Assembly (NCBI RefSeq): GCF_000473895.1
Contig: NZ_ASSJ01000008.1
Location: 1 to 64,000, forward strand
Length of the DNA: 64,000 nt
Source: Rubidibacter lacunae KORDI 51-2
Lineage (GTDB): Bacteria; Cyanobacteriota; Cyanobacteriia; Cyanobacteriales; Rubidibacteraceae
Reading direction: 5' to 3'
A program made the translations under genes and the position numbers. Below, piece after piece: positions 1-8,161 of this stretch; position 1 is the stretch's first letter, and every line of letters begins with the position of its first letter. Below the pieces are notes generated by a model that worked only from the letters and a program-made list of their open reading frames with translations, searched no databases and was not told where the DNA came from.

Positions 1-348
1 CCCTAGATAGAACTCGAGATAGCGCCAGCGGCCTAGTTTCTCCTCGATGTTATTGCCGAAGATCCACAAAAACAGCATGTTGCCGCCAACGTGAGCGAAG
101 CCGCCATGGAGGAACTGGGACGTCACAAGGGTTAGGATTTCCGGGACGGGCTGACCGCTGTCGACCCCCTGCAAACTAGCAGTTAATTCGCGCGGAACGA
201 TTGCGTAGAGGTGGAAGAAGTCCACCAGTGCTTGCTGCGTAGGCAAACTAATTTCGTAGATAAAAACACCCAGATTCGCCAGGATCAGCGCGTAGGTGAC
301 ATACGGAGTGATGCGAACTGGGTTGCGATCGCGGATCGGCAAAAACAC
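1..348 (-). CDS. Rhomboid family intramembrane serine protease (3' end beyond window)
   Basis: This is the N-terminal 116 residues of a membrane protein that continues past the left edge. The reading frame starts at a GTG (346-348, FLPIRDRNPVRITPYV) and shows a first membrane segment (YALILANLGVFIYEI). A periplasm/loop region follows, then a second segment with HGGFAHVGGNMLFLWIFGN and EEKLGRWRYLEFYL, which is typical of bacterial rhomboids just before the GxSG serine helix. Rhomboids cut membrane-protein substrates inside the bilayer. The catalytic Ser and His lie outside the window, so activity cannot be judged. An AAGGA about 13 nt upstream of the GTG is a weak ribosome site. The family call is firm and the start is less so. 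Confidence 0.85.
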   Translation of the reverse strand, partial: MFLPIRDRNPVRITPYVTYALILANLGVFIYEISLPTQQALVDFFHLYAIVPRELTASLQGVDSGQPVPEILTLVTSQFLHGGFAHVGGNMLFLWIFGNNIEEKLGRWRYLEFYLG

Positions 349-485
349 GGTTATCGATGTCCTTCGAATGAGTACTCGGCAGGGCGAATCCAGCGGCAAT
401 CGCGCTGCGGGTGCGACAGCAGCCCTCCCGTACATTCGCTCGGAGTGAATTAACAACGTATCTGACAAACTGCATTTATAAAGAG

Positions 486-527
486 AGCGAGGAGCTTCCC
501 GCACTCGACGGAAAAAAGCTCCTCGCT
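486..527. terminator. Perfect 12-bp inverted repeat downstream of petE
   Basis: The arms AGCGAGGAGCTT (486-497) and AAGCTCCTCGCT (516-527) are exactly complementary and separated by an 18-nt loop. The hairpin lies about 60 nt past the petE stop and upstream of the rhomboid gene on the same (minus) strand, so it probably ends or processes the petE transcript. No clear T-run follows on the minus strand. On the plus strand a TTTTT occurs about 12 nt further on. The terminator role is inferred. Confidence 0.5.
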
Positions 528-584
528 GAACGATGCTGGTTTTTAGCTGCGACGGCATCTTGTCTGCCGCCACCTATAACGAAG

Positions 585-995
585 TTACTCGATGACCAGC
601 TTGCCGACCATGCCGGCACCGCGGTGCGGTTGGCAGTAGAACTGATAGGTTCCAGCAGTCGCATCGGCAGGGATAGAGATCGTGTGGGAATCGCCAGGTG
701 CGAACAGCAGTTTAGATTGGGACAGCTTGTCAGCCAGGGCTGCGTCTGCCGAGCCGGGGCCGTCGAAGACCACGTTGTGGGGAGCGAGGTTGTTCATCTT
801 GAAGACCACCGTGTCGCCCGGCTTCACCGTAACCGTCTCCGGTTGGTACTTGAGCTGACCGCTGTCCGCTCCCATCTTCACAGTGTAGGTTGCGGCAGAA
901 GCGGGAGCGATCGCAACCGTCCAGCTCAGTGCGACGAGCAGGACGACCGACAGTAATGCGCCCAGGGCGCGTGCAAACTTAGCAGGTACTTGCAT
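585..995 (-). CDS. petE: Plastocyanin precursor
   Basis: This is the blue-copper electron carrier of the thylakoid lumen, which shuttles electrons from cytochrome b6f to photosystem I. The 136-residue precursor begins with a basic/hydrophobic signal peptide (about residues 1-34, ending PASAATYTV). A mature domain of about 100 residues follows, the standard size. The copper ligands are visible: His in APHNVVFDG, then Cys, His and Met in [15 protein letters not shown]. Gene length and ends match the family. It is monocistronic by context: the neighbours are a rhomboid gene downstream and a convergent-free spacer upstream. A strong inverted repeat follows the gene and nested palindromes lie 60-90 nt upstream, suggesting its own regulation, as expected where plastocyanin alternates with cytochrome c6 according to copper supply. 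Confidence 0.97.
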   Translation of the reverse strand: MQVPAKFARALGALLSVVLLVALSWTVAIAPASAATYTVKMGADSGQLKYQPETVTVKPGDTVVFKMNNLAPHNVVFDGPGSADAALADKLSQSKLLFAPGDSHTISIPADATAGTYQFYCQPHRGAGMVGKLVIE

Positions 996-1325
996 GATTC
1001 TTTCCTTACAAATCTCCGAATTGATTCAGCAATGCGGGTGAGAATACCGCTGATATTAAGGTTAATTCCCTTAATATTCTAAGGGAAGGGGGACTCAAAG
1101 CTAAAACCCTCATTAAATTTAAATTTCGCGTGCCCTCCTGGGTTAACTAACGCGGTCAAGCCGGTGCTTTGCCGTCTACGTTATCTGCGATCGCTATATC
1201 CTGACGTGTTTGGGGACCAAGAGCAGACGTGCGGCCTTGGCAAAATTGCTCTGTGGCATAGCACGGTTGCCGAACCAGCTATTACGCTATACGCCAACGC
1301 GATTCGTCGGTAGCTGCATCGGCTA
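996..1325. other. Intergenic region between tolC-like gene and petE
   Basis: This 330-nt spacer holds the petE upstream region, including the nested palindromes at 1053-1087 and an AT-rich stretch at 1095-1130. I see no credible coding frame or RNA gene in the remainder (1130-1325). Confidence 0.5.
1053..1087. promoter_or_regulatory. Two overlapping palindromes upstream of petE
   Basis: ATATTAAGG (1053-1061) pairs with CCTTAATAT (1069-1077) across a 7-nt loop. TTCCCTTA (1066-1073) pairs with TAAGGGAA (1080-1087) across a 6-nt loop. The two share bases 1066-1077, so as RNA they are mutually exclusive. As DNA they form a compact set of repeated CCTTA/TAAGG half-sites 58-92 nt upstream of the petE start codon. 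A repressor or activator site for copper control is a reasonable inference. It does not match the TACA-N-TGTA type site known for BlaI-like regulators. Confidence 0.4.
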
Positions 1326-3092
1326 TTAAGGCAGGTCGAACAAGCGACCGTCTGGCAAATTGCTGACGGCACGTTGCAGGGCAGCCAGCGATCGATTGTA
1401 GTTGATGATGGCGTCGAGCAAATTCCCTCGCGCGTCGGTGAGAGCGGTCTGGGAATTGATTACGTCCGTTTGCGTGCCGACGCCGGCTTGGAAGCGCAAG
1501 CGTGCCAGTCGCAAGCTTTCCTCTGCTTGCTCGACTCCCAGCCGGGCAGTATCGATGTTTTCTTTATTGGCTTCAAGGTTGAAGTACGCCGTCTCAACCT
1601 CAACGCGAATGTCGTTGCGAACATCCTCGAACTGGGTTTGATTCGCCAGGATGCTGACATCCTCTTGACGTGCTTGAGATTGGGCTGCGCCGCCGTCGTA
1701 AATTGTCCAGGACATCTGCGCGCCGACCGTGATACCGTCCCCGCCATTCACCCCGTCGCCGAATTCTTCAAGCACATCGCCCCGGGCAAACGCTGCAAAT
1801 TGAGGGCGAACGGCAGCCAGAGCAATACGACGATCTTGCTCGTCAACATTGATATCCGTAATCTCGCGCTGTAGCTCGGCGCGATTGCGGAAGGCCAGAA
1901 CGATTGTCTCTTCGAGCGGTAATGTCCACTCGCCTGCCTCCTCGGGCGGCCCTTCAACTGTAGTCACTTCAACTTGTTCGCCGACGTTAAGAACATCGGC
2001 GAGCTCTCGGCGAGCCGTTTGTTGTGCTGCGCGAGCGTTGCGCAAATCTTGCTCGGCATTGGAGAGTTCTACCTCTGCTTGTAAGACGCTGAAGCGAGTA
2101 CCGAGACCAGCTTGTTCGAGCAACTGTGCGTCTCGCAAACTTTGTGTTGCGTCTTCAACCGCTGCGGCTTCGATCAAGACATCCGTATCGGCTTCCTGAA
2201 CCTCGTAATAGGAGTTAGTTACATCCAGGCGCAACTGCTCGGCGGCGATTTCCACATCGAGCTGGCTTTGCAAGACAAGTTCCTCAGCACGGCGAATGGT
2301 CGCCGTCCGCGACCCCGACGTAAAGATGTCGTAATCTACTCTTATGTTGGCATCGAGTGAAGACGTGACCTCATCGCTTTCAGGCAAAAACGGTCCTCGC
2401 CGCTGATTGGCTATCTCAGCACCCGCGGAATCAACGCGGCTTATGTTGATTTGAGTCGAAACATCGGGGAACTCGGCTGCCCGAGCCTCCCGCAGAAAAA
2501 GCCTAGCAGCTTCTAGATTTTGGCGGGCAACGCGCAGATCGGTATTGTTCTGACGCGCAATCTCGATCGCCTGATCTAGCGTAATCCTTTGATAAGTCTG
2601 AATCTCGACTTCTTCAGACTCAGTCGGAAAGAGTAAAGGGTTGCCATTTGGTTGCAGCGATTCAGTCGTAGCCGAAACGGGTGCAAAATCCGGCTGCGGC
2701 ACGTTGATAACCTGGCCGGGGTCCTCGAAACCGGAATCTTCACCCGATTGCCCTTGCAACTCGGCAGGTAGTTCGGTCTCAATGCCCTCCATCACTTCAA
2801 CGGGGATTCCATCGGCTGAGTCTATTTCGGGCGAAGGAGGGGCCGGCACTTGGGCGCGATCCCCAAGCTCGTCGATGGTCAAATCAAAAACAGGTGATTC
2901 CGTCGGCAGCGATTCGGCTAGCGGCACGTGTTCGCCGTTGGATGCGGCAGGAGCGATGTTTGTTTCCGTACTCGCCACCTCGTCGCGATTGCCGACTGGA
3001 ACGACCTCCTGTGCATAAACAGGCATGCTGCCGAGGACTGCTGCTACACCAACACCAACACTCACACCAAACCAATTGGGACAAGCAATCAT
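1326..3092 (-). CDS. TolC-like outer membrane efflux protein
   Basis: This is the outer-membrane channel component of type I secretion or RND/ABC efflux. The chosen ATG at 3090-3092 gives 588 residues with a signal peptide (GVSVGVGVAAVLGSMPVYAQ). A low-complexity Pro/Glu-rich region of about 120 residues follows. Two outer-membrane-efflux repeats come next, starting near YQRITLDQAIEIARQNNTDL and near LPLEETIVLAFRNRAEL. Each has long Ala/Gln/Glu-rich helices, and the second includes the typical NRSLAALQRAVSNLP end. A longer frame reaching 3359 is open but would overlap the 3' end of the DUF512 gene, so the shorter start is preferred. The acidic N-terminal spacer is common in cyanobacterial TolC homologues. 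No membrane-fusion or pump partner lies nearby, so the substrate is unknown. Confidence 0.9.
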   Translation of the reverse strand: MIACPNWFGVSVGVGVAAVLGSMPVYAQEVVPVGNRDEVASTETNIAPAASNGEHVPLAESLPTESPVFDLTIDELGDRAQVPAPPSPEIDSADGIPVEVMEGIETELPAELQGQSGEDSGFEDPGQVINVPQPDFAPVSATTESLQPNGNPLLFPTESEEVEIQTYQRITLDQAIEIARQNNTDLRVARQNLEAARLFLREARAAEFPDVSTQINISRVDSAGAEIANQRRGPFLPESDEVTSSLDANIRVDYDIFTSGSRTATIRRAEELVLQSQLDVEIAAEQLRLDVTNSYYEVQEADTDVLIEAAAVEDATQSLRDAQLLEQAGLGTRFSVLQAEVELSNAEQDLRNARAAQQTARRELADVLNVGEQVEVTTVEGPPEEAGEWTLPLEETIVLAFRNRAELQREITDINVDEQDRRIALAAVRPQFAAFARGDVLEEFGDGVNGGDGITVGAQMSWTIYDGGAAQSQARQEDVSILANQTQFEDVRNDIRVEVETAYFNLEANKENIDTARLGVEQAEESLRLARLRFQAGVGTQTDVINSQTALTDARGNLLDAIINYNRSLAALQRAVSNLPDGRLFDLP

Positions 3093-3324
3093 AGACTCTG
3101 CTTCCGTCAAGTCTGGGCAGGGAATGTCCGTTATTCTACCCCCGTACATTCGAAACGATTGTGACATCCCGCGCCCGGAAATGCTAGTCCCGATAGCGAG
3201 CTCGAGAACATTCGGTACGGTCGCACGGGTAAGGTAACTGATTGGGAGTAGCAAATTGCAGCAAATAAGGGCAGCCGAAGCGTCAGACCGGGCGATCGCG
3301 AACCGAAATGCTCCCCACTTGCTG

Positions 3325-4698
3325 CTAACTCCTTGCTGGCGGCCATTCCAGACACGCATCGATCAGTCCGGTAACGCCCACCACTGGGTGAATGGGGATG
3401 CTCAGTTGCTCGCCGAGGTCGTCGACGGTCATATCGTCGAGAAAACGGGGTTCGTCGTACTTGAGCATCAGCGATGGTAGCAGCACGCCGTCACCCAAGT
3501 CGCGATCGCCCAGTGCTGCAAGCAGGTCGCTGCCCGTTAGCAAGCCCGTGACGGTAATGTCCTGTCCCCAATAAGCGCTGTGAGTTGCCACCAAGTCTAC
3601 CGTCAGCCCGTCCACGGCATTGAGCAAGCGTGCTAAGGGTGCGAAGGCAACCTCTACGGCGTTTCCCACAACCCACGTTAGACGGCGCGGCGGAGTCACG
3701 CATGCGGGTAAAGTGTCTGCGGCAATCGCGCGAAACTCCTGCAAGAACTGCCGGATCGATCCGACACCGTTGCCGATTTGCGGATAGTCCTCGTAATGTG
3801 CTGTCGGTGGCAAGTCTCGTCGTGCGACCGTAAACCATTCGTCCGCCAGCCACGCAAATGTAGACCCGAAACGCGAACGGAACTCGGTTTGTAGCGGCTG
3901 GACGAGGTCGATAACATCGGCGGCTACGGACGGCGTCACCGGGACCAATTCGTCTAGGGTGGTGCGGAAGCGCGTCAAGCCCACCGGCACGATCGCAACC
4001 GAGGCAACAGCTGGTACTTCACCGCTACCAAACCGTGCTAAATCTCGTAGCGTGCGTTCCAGATGCTGCCCATCATTAAGCCTCGGACAGACCACCACCT
4101 GCGCGTGGATCTGCAAGCGGCGTTCCTGGAACCACTCCAATTGCTCCAAAATCCTTGCGGCGCGTGGATTATTCAGCAAGCGCGATCGCAGCTCTGGCTC
4201 GGTAGCGTGGACGGAGACATACAGAGGCGACAGGCGCAGCTGCTCGATACGCTGCCACTCGCGCGGCGGCAGGTTGGTTAGCGTCAGGTAGCTCCCGTAC
4301 AGAAAACTCAAGCGATAGTCGTCGTCCTTAAAGTACAAGCTTTCGCGCTTGCCCGGCGGCTGTTGGTCGATGAAACAGAACGGACAGCGGTTATTGCACT
4401 GAATCAACCCGTCGAACAACGCAGTTTCGAACTCTAGACCCAAGTCTTCGTCGTAATCCTTCTCGATCTCGATGCGATGTGCCGTGCCCGCAACGTCGAT
4501 CGCGTCGATCTCCAACATTTCTCCCGCGCACAGGAACTGGTAGTCGATCAGGTCGCGCGGCTGCCGACCGGCGATCGCAACGATCGCGTCGCCGGGTTCG
4601 AATCCGATTTCCGCCGCAATCGAGTTGGGGATGACCCGCGCAATCCGTGCGGGTTGCGATGTTGTCAATTTTGTTGCCGGTTCTGTCGCAGCACTCAT
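3325..4698 (-). CDS. PDZ/radical-SAM protein of the DUF512 family
   Basis: This 457-residue cyanobacterial protein has an N-terminal PDZ-like module (about 18-80, ARVIPNSIAAEIGFEPGDAI). A CxxxCxxC cluster follows (CNNRCPFCFIDQ, about residues 96-107), matching the radical-SAM [4Fe-4S] ligand spacing. The C-terminal half is the DUF512 domain, with a closing VVGVTGLIDACLEWP segment. Family members are annotated as putative FeS-containing oxidoreductases, and no reaction is established. It is transcribed toward the TolC-like gene with 232 nt between coding ends, the same strand order as petE, but no operon link is evident. The start ATG at 4696-4698 leaves a sensible N-terminus. Confidence 0.88.
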   Translation of the reverse strand: MSAATEPATKLTTSQPARIARVIPNSIAAEIGFEPGDAIVAIAGRQPRDLIDYQFLCAGEMLEIDAIDVAGTAHRIEIEKDYDEDLGLEFETALFDGLIQCNNRCPFCFIDQQPPGKRESLYFKDDDYRLSFLYGSYLTLTNLPPREWQRIEQLRLSPLYVSVHATEPELRSRLLNNPRAARILEQLEWFQERRLQIHAQVVVCPRLNDGQHLERTLRDLARFGSGEVPAVASVAIVPVGLTRFRTTLDELVPVTPSVAADVIDLVQPLQTEFRSRFGSTFAWLADEWFTVARRDLPPTAHYEDYPQIGNGVGSIRQFLQEFRAIAADTLPACVTPPRRLTWVVGNAVEVAFAPLARLLNAVDGLTVDLVATHSAYWGQDITVTGLLTGSDLLAALGDRDLGDGVLLPSLMLKYDEPRFLDDMTVDDLGEQLSIPIHPVVGVTGLIDACLEWPPARS

Positions 4699-5308
4699 GG
4701 AAATATTTGCAGCGTGCGAGCGCGTACTAAGTGCGTACTAGAGGAGACTCCCGAACGATATCCCCAGTTGGGTTGGGACGAGCTGCACGCGCTGTAGCAC
4801 CAGTATTTGAGGACTCTTTCCCAGGCTCAACCTAACACAAGTCAAACGGCATAATGTTTGCCCTGGCGACCGGCACTGCGAGGCAGTGAGCCGGTTTGGT
4901 TCTGGGCTTCAAGCCCAGTGTTGCTTACTGACACGTCTGCAATTATTGTCACCGCATCAACAAAAAAATGTTGATTTTCCGCACCTGTTCATGTCATCGC
5001 CCAAAAGAGCTTTGAAAATCGTTCAGGTACCGATAGGCTACAGAATTCAATATCAAACAAGCAGTCTTTGTTGTTTCGGACTGTGAGATTGTCTCTAGAA
5101 GGTCATAGGCGATCGCGTGACTTCGCACGAGTTGGCGCGAGGTAAACATCTGAGGTTTCAACGGAACCAGAAGGCAAGACCCCTGTCAACGCCGGCCAGC
5201 TCTATTTTTAACTCGAGAAAAATTATTTAGTTGGTTCAATTGAGCCCAGTTGACTGGGTACCTTCTTCTATTGGAGGGAGAGTTCGGGGTTGGGCAGACC
5301 GAAGATAC
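4699..5308. other. Divergent intergenic region
   Basis: This region of about 610 nt separates the divergently transcribed DUF512 and WecG-type genes. Apart from the two hairpins at 4870-4918, it is AT-richer between 5190 and 5235 (TTTTTAAC and AAAAATTATTTAG), a plausible promoter zone for the glycosyltransferase. No convincing coding frame is present. Confidence 0.4.
4870..4918. other. Tandem hairpins in intergenic DNA
   Basis: CCGGCACTGC (4870-4879) pairs with GCAGTGAGCCGG (4883-4894) with a two-base bulge and a GAG loop. Eight bases on, CTGGGCTT (4902-4909) pairs perfectly with AAGCCCAG (4911-4918) around a single base. Two compact, GC-rich hairpins in tandem, about 390 nt before the WecG-type gene and 170 nt from the DUF512 start, suggest a small RNA or bidirectional processing element. 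No known RNA family is recognised. Confidence 0.35.
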
Positions 5309-6151
5309 ATGATGAACCAGGTTGATTTGCTAAATGTCCAGGTCGACAATCTTACGCAAACAGAGCTATTGGAGGGGTTACGGGCGGGTGGTTTTGTCGT
5401 CACGCCAAATGTCGATCACCTCAGCAAACTACAACGCGACCCCGAGTTTTACCGGATTTATCGCGACGCGACTTATCGCGTCTGTGACAGCCAAATTTTG
5501 ATGTACGCCTCTCGATGGTTGGGAACGCCGCTGCGAGAGAAAATTTCTGGATCGGATCTGCTTCCAGCATTTTGCCAGCATTACCGCAACGATCCCGGTA
5601 CACGCGTGTTCCTATTAGGCGGTGCCCCAGGTGTTGCGGAGCAGGCACGGGCGCGTCTGAACACTCTTGCCGGTCGCGAGGTGGTTGTCGGGACGCACGC
5701 GCCATCATTCGGCTTCGAGCAAGATGAGTCTGAGTGCCAGAGCGTCCTCAATATCGTGCAGCGCTCCGGAGCGAATGTATTGGTGCTTGCATTGGGAACG
5801 CCCAAGCAAGAGCTCTGGTTCGGGCGCTACCAACAGCAGTTGCCGACGATCTCAAGCGTCCTAGCAGTTGGCGCGGCTGTGGACTTTGCCGCCGGGCAAT
5901 CGATGCGCGCGCCGCGCTGGATGAGTTATACCGGGCTGGAGTGGTTGCATCGCCTATGGCAAGAGCCACGCCGCCTGTGGCGGCGCTACCTCCTCGATGA
6001 CGTGCCGGTATTGTGGTTGCTGACACTTCAGAGGTTCGGTCGTTACCGCGTGCCGCAATGGATGTTGGCACCAGAGGAAGTTGAACTAGCAATTGCTACT
6101 CCTGGTTTAGAAACGCCGCCCCAAGTCAATGCATCCAGCGATCCATCTTGA
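5309..6151 (+). CDS. WecG/TagA/CpsF family glycosyltransferase
   Basis: This GT26-type enzyme transfers an N-acetylmannosaminyl or related residue to a lipid-linked sugar during surface polysaccharide synthesis. The chosen start (ATGATG at 5309) gives 280 residues beginning MMNQVDLLNVQVDNL, the normal N-terminus of the family. The frame is open another 26 codons upstream. Family marks include VTPNVDHLSKLQRDPEFYRI, RVFLLGGAPGVAEQA and the hallmark ALGTPKQELWFGRY, followed by AVGAAVDFAAGQ and RAPRWMSYTGLEWLHRL. A C-terminal tail of about 25 residues is variable. It heads a group of three plus-strand glycosyltransferase genes, although 686 nt separates it from the next. The acceptor cannot be told from sequence. 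Confidence 0.9.
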   Translation: MMNQVDLLNVQVDNLTQTELLEGLRAGGFVVTPNVDHLSKLQRDPEFYRIYRDATYRVCDSQILMYASRWLGTPLREKISGSDLLPAFCQHYRNDPGTRVFLLGGAPGVAEQARARLNTLAGREVVVGTHAPSFGFEQDESECQSVLNIVQRSGANVLVLALGTPKQELWFGRYQQQLPTISSVLAVGAAVDFAAGQSMRAPRWMSYTGLEWLHRLWQEPRRLWRRYLLDDVPVLWLLTLQRFGRYRVPQWMLAPEEVELAIATPGLETPPQVNASSDPS

Positions 6152-6837
6152 AGAGCCTGCCTCGGAGTCGGTTCGTGCCGAGCGCGACTCGATATGTCGA
6201 TCGGTTTCGTCCGCCGACTTTGGAATAGGTGTTGCTTATGCTCCTCACCATGGGAGCGTTTGAGCATGAAGCCGGAATCACGGAGGAGGGGCAGGTAAAT
6301 GGTTTTGGATGGGTCAAAGACTTCGATTAAGTCGCTCCCATGGTTCTGGATTACAAGACAGATGGTCGTTAGCCTAAGACTTACCGCTGCTGGCTCGGAC
6401 AGCGTCGCAGTGGTGACTGAGCGTCGGGCTTACTGAAACCAACTCCTGTGCCAGCTACACGAACGGGCTGAGCGCCACCTGAGCCTATGGTGCCTTAGAA
6501 AAAACTGTGGAGACTAGTTAAGTGCTAGCCTTCTAGCCTGGATTATTCATGAACTCTTATGCTGAGACCCTAAACCTCTTGCCGTGCATGGCTTGCAGAT
6601 TTTTCGCTCAATGACAGTGCGTTTCTATACACGTAGATTGGAGCATAGTCAGAGCAAGGGTTTGAGGCTTTGTCAAATTTTCGTGAATAATCAAGGCTAG
6701 GCGCGTGTAACTGGACCCGGTCATGCCAATTATTCAGAGCATTAGTATTGCTGAAAGCACCTGCTTGTGTGACATCCGAGATACTGATACGGGTTTCTAG
6801 AGTGATTTCGTTCATCGCGGTGTAGAAGCTCGAGTTT
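6152..6837. other. Spacer with decayed ORF and 12-bp inverted repeat
   Basis: No intact gene is visible in these 686 nt. On the minus strand a frame closed upstream by TAA runs through about 6440-6150 and reads like protein (for example SLRLTTICLVIQNHGSD and FDPSKTIYLPLLRDSGFML) but has no credible start and no family I recognise, so it may be a gene remnant. Within it ACCATGGGAGCG (6247-6258) and CGCTCCCATGGT (6333-6344) form a perfect 12-bp inverted repeat enclosing 74 nt. The last 300 nt before the GT2 gene are featureless. Confidence 0.35.
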
Positions 6838-8118
6838 ATGGTTGGCTTTCTCAAACGCAGACGCTGGTTAGCCACGCTGGCATTGCTCTCGTTGGTCGTT
6901 GCCGGTCTTTACGTTATTCCTGAGGGGATGCTGCTTGGCATAGCCCTAGTGCTGGCCGTCCCTTGTACGACCATTGCAGTTGAGTGTTCTGCCGCACTGG
7001 CAGCATCCAGAAGCGGTCATCCGCGCGAGGAAAATGCTCCGGACGAAGACGAAGACAAGTCAGACCTACGCTACACCGTCATCGTTCCGGCTCACAATGA
7101 AGCAACTATCATTGAGAGGACCTTAGCGGAGCTGCCAGTTGGGGCTACTCTGGTCATTGCCGATAATTGCACGGATAGCACTGCCGAGATTGCTCGCAAT
7201 GCGGGTTTTCAGGTACTCGAACGACACAGCACCGACACCAGAGGTAAAGGCTTTGCCATTGAATATGGATTGCGTTATCTGGAGTCCGATCCGCCAGAGG
7301 CGATCGTTATTATTGATGCAGACTGCCGTGTAGCTCCGGGAGCGATCGCGCAAATTGCCCGCCGTGCTCTTGCAACCAAGCGACCCGTTCAATCTTTGTA
7401 CTTACTCGACTCCCCAGCTTCCCCGTCTCCAACAGCTGCGGTGTCAGCGTTCGCTTTTCTAGTTAAAAACCGCATACGCCCTATGGGCTTGGCATTCCTG
7501 GGACTTCCCTGTTTGCTCCAAGGTTCGGGAATGGCCTTTCCCTGGGAATCGTTTGCTAAAGCGCGGCTTGTTGGCAATTGCATAGTTGAAGATATTCAAT
7601 TTGGTATCGATCTGGCGATCGCTGGGACCAGTCCGCTATTTTGCTCCCAGGCCCGCGTCACCGGTCTGCTACCGAGCACCGGTGCAGCTGCTCAATCTCA
7701 GCGAACGCGTTGGGAGCACGGCCACATGCAGACCATCCTGACCCAGTCCCCGCGCCTGCTTCGGGCTGCCATAACCCAGCGGCGGTTGGATTTGCTCGCT
7801 TTAGCCCTGGAAGTCAGCGTGCCGCCGCTGTCGTTGCTGGGGTTGCTGTGGGCAGCAGGCTTAGGATTGGCGATCGCGGGCGGATTTTGGCTGAAATTCT
7901 GGCTCCCCGCAGTCCTGTTAGGGGCCCAAGGCGTGCTGATGGGCGTTGCGGTTTTAAGTACTTGGGCTCAGTTCGGTCGCGATCGCCTCCCTCTACGAAC
8001 TTTATTGAGCCTACCGCTGTATCTGTTCTGGAAGGTGCCTTTGTATCTAAGCTTCGTCTTCACGCCCCAACAGCAATGGATCCGCACCCCGCGCGATCGC
8101 GAAGTGGAAAACCGATAA
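6838..8118 (+). CDS. Membrane glycosyltransferase family 2
   Basis: This 426-residue inner-membrane glycosyltransferase has two N-terminal hydrophobic segments (about 10-30 and 33-52). An acidic loop (EENAPDEDEDKSD) and a GT2 domain (about 78-270) follow, with YTVIVPAHNEA, VIADNCTDST and the metal-binding IDADCRV. The Q(x)2RW-type motif appears as QSQRTRWEHGH, and three to four C-terminal membrane spans occur at about 320-410. That layout resembles processive or lipid-acceptor GT2 enzymes making exopolysaccharide. The start ATG at 6838 follows a spacer without a strong ribosome site. The next glycosyltransferase begins 43 nt downstream, so both are probably cotranscribed. Confidence 0.88.
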   Translation: MVGFLKRRRWLATLALLSLVVAGLYVIPEGMLLGIALVLAVPCTTIAVECSAALAASRSGHPREENAPDEDEDKSDLRYTVIVPAHNEATIIERTLAELPVGATLVIADNCTDSTAEIARNAGFQVLERHSTDTRGKGFAIEYGLRYLESDPPEAIVIIDADCRVAPGAIAQIARRALATKRPVQSLYLLDSPASPSPTAAVSAFAFLVKNRIRPMGLAFLGLPCLLQGSGMAFPWESFAKARLVGNCIVEDIQFGIDLAIAGTSPLFCSQARVTGLLPSTGAAAQSQRTRWEHGHMQTILTQSPRLLRAAITQRRLDLLALALEVSVPPLSLLGLLWAAGLGLAIAGGFWLKFWLPAVLLGAQGVLMGVAVLSTWAQFGRDRLPLRTLLSLPLYLFWKVPLYLSFVFTPQQQWIRTPRDREVENR

Positions 8119-8161
8119 ATACTAGTGCAGAAAGGCTCGGAGCGTTCAGGAGGCAGTCTGC

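Noticed and set aside
3093-3359. N-terminal extension of the TolC-like gene
   Set aside because: Would overlap the DUF512 gene end and lacks a signal peptide. The ATG at 3090-3092 gives a good one.
4585-4610. GGTTCGAATCC match to a tRNA T-loop
   Set aside because: It lies inside the DUF512 coding sequence in frame with the PDZ domain, and no cloverleaf surrounds it.
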